A stretch of DNA of 6,366 nucleotides from Bacillota bacterium (GTDB lineage Bacteria; Bacillota; Bacilli; Bacillales_B; DSM-18226). The stretch lies in contig JAKACS010000193.1 of NCBI GenBank assembly GCA_021821235.1, forward strand, positions 1-6,366, written 5' to 3'. Shown here in pieces: positions 5,355 to 6,366 of the stretch; the stretch's first letter is position 1, and every line of letters begins with the position of its first letter. The position numbers were made by a program, and so were the translations under genes. The notes beneath the pieces are model-generated. The model searched no databases, was not told the DNA's origin, and worked only from the letters and a program-made list of their open reading frames with translations.

Positions 5355-6366
5355 ATGGAAAAGAAAAAGTTGCTTTTTGTCATTCCTAGCTTAGCTGCCG
5401 GCGGTGGGGAAAAAAGTTTGGTCAATTTATTAGCGCAAATTGATTATACTGCTTATCATGTGGATTTGTTTTTGTTTAATCATGAAGGGATTTTTAATCA
5501 ATACTTACCAAAGCAAGTAAGGGTTTTATCACTACCGGAAACTTACAAACATTTCTCGTTACCGATTGCAGTCTCCATGCTAAAACTATTGGCAAAAGGA
5601 AAAATTTCAGTTGCCTACAACAGACTACTTTTTTCAATTCAAAATCGAAAAATAAAAGATCATTCACTCAAGGAACAGTACACATGGAAGTATATCGCCA
5701 AATCTATCAGTAAGATAGAGAAAAAATATGATGCCGCGATCGGTTTTCTCGAAAAAACGTCGACCTATTTTTGTGTTGAAAAAGTCGATGCAGTCAAAAA
5801 AATCGGCTGGGTGCACATTGATTACGATAAGCTGGGAATGGATCCATTTTTTGATATCGATTACTTTCAACAATTGGATCAAATCATTACGGTTTCGGAA
5901 GAATGCGCCAATATATTTTCCAAACGATTTCCTACACAAAAAAATAAAGTAGAAATTATCTATAATATTGTTTCTCCAAGTATGATCAGAAACATGGCCG
6001 AGCAAAGAATAGAAGTCTATCAAAGGAAAAAGAACGAGACAATTATTCTGACGATTGCCCGCTTGCATTCGCAAAAGGGGTTGGAAATGGCGATTGAAGC
6101 TTGCAAGAGATTAAAGGACAAAAAACATAAGATCAAATGGTATGTAGTCGGAGAAGGCGAAGAGCGGGAAAAGCTTACCAAGCTGATCAATGAGAATGGG
6201 CTAACCGGGGATTTTGAATTGCTTGGAGTAAAATCGAACCCATATCCTTATCTCAACCAAGCTGATTTATATGTTCAGCCATCAAAGTTTGAAGGCAAAT
6301 CGATTGCGATCGACGAAGCGAAAATATTACACAAACCAATTGTTGTAACGAATTTTAGCACGGCAA
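5355..6366 (+). CDS. GT4-family glycosyltransferase, second copy, cut off by the window end
   Basis: The frame is open from ATG 5355 to the window edge, giving 337 residues; by comparison with the 397-residue paralogue at 1941, about 60 residues are missing. It starts LLFVIPSLAAGGGEKSLVNL, the GT4 glycine-rich loop. WVHIDYDKL (152-160) closes the N-terminal half. The C-terminal domain shows TIARLHSQKGLE with R236 and K241, KWYVVGEGEE (261-270), NPYPYL (295-300) and YVQPSKFEGKSIAIDEAK, where E313 and E321 form the E-x7-E motif. The same landmarks at nearly the same positions show that it is a paralogue of the 1941 gene, but divergence between the motifs suggests a different acceptor or linkage. 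It lies only 9 bases after the pyruvyl transferase stop, with an overlapping ribosome binding site, so coupling is likely. The truncation is due to the window edge, not to a mutation. Confidence 0.92.
   Translation, partial: MEKKKLLFVIPSLAAGGGEKSLVNLLAQIDYTAYHVDLFLFNHEGIFNQYLPKQVRVLSLPETYKHFSLPIAVSMLKLLAKGKISVAYNRLLFSIQNRKIKDHSLKEQYTWKYIAKSISKIEKKYDAAIGFLEKTSTYFCVEKVDAVKKIGWVHIDYDKLGMDPFFDIDYFQQLDQIITVSEECANIFSKRFPTQKNKVEIIYNIVSPSMIRNMAEQRIEVYQRKKNETIILTIARLHSQKGLEMAIEACKRLKDKKHKIKWYVVGEGEEREKLTKLINENGLTGDFELLGVKSNPYPYLNQADLYVQPSKFEGKSIAIDEAKILHKPIVVTNFSTA

Noticed and set aside
5664..6074. A 136-codon open frame on the minus strand
   Set aside because: It is antisense to the well-supported second GT4 gene and shows no family motif.

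Overview
The window is an AT-rich, eight-gene stretch of an exopolysaccharide or capsule biosynthesis locus. All genes are on the + strand, with gaps of only 9 to 37 bases and a Shine-Dalgarno-like sequence before every complete gene. A SinR-type regulator (a family known from Bacillus), an EpsN-like aminotransferase tail, an EpsJ-like GT2 glycosyltransferase and strong purine-rich ribosome binding sites together suggest a Bacillus-like Firmicute (Bacillaceae). The species cannot be named from the sequence.

Layout: (1) 1-150 is the C-terminal end of a DegT/DnrJ/EryC1/StrS-family, PLP-dependent sugar aminotransferase. (2) 188-529 is a small SinR-like DNA-binding regulator. (3) 553-1275 is a GT32-like glycosyltransferase with a DXD motif and a GTG start. 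(4) 1292-1921 is a left-handed beta-helix (hexapeptide repeat) O-acyltransferase. (5) 1941-3134 is a GT4 glycosyltransferase. (6) 3153-4169 is a GT2 glycosyltransferase. (7) 4188-5345 is a polysaccharide pyruvyl transferase. (8) 5355 to the window edge is a second GT4 glycosyltransferase, clearly paralogous to gene 5 and cut off by the window end.

Taken together, the aminotransferase would help make an amino- or deoxy-amino-sugar nucleotide. Four glycosyltransferases would assemble a repeat unit on a lipid carrier at the inner face of the membrane. The acyltransferase and pyruvyl transferase would decorate it with O-acetyl (or N-acetyl) and ketal-pyruvate groups, giving an acidic, modified polymer. 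No polymerase (Wzy), flippase (Wzx), chain-length regulator or priming phosphoglycosyltransferase is in the window, so the locus must continue on one or both sides. The individual genes belong to known families. The most notable point is the arrangement: a biofilm-type SinR regulator sits inside the sugar-polymer operon itself, with no SinI antagonist beside it. No convincing promoter, terminator, RNA gene, mobile element or CRISPR array was found, and no gap between genes exceeds 37 bases.
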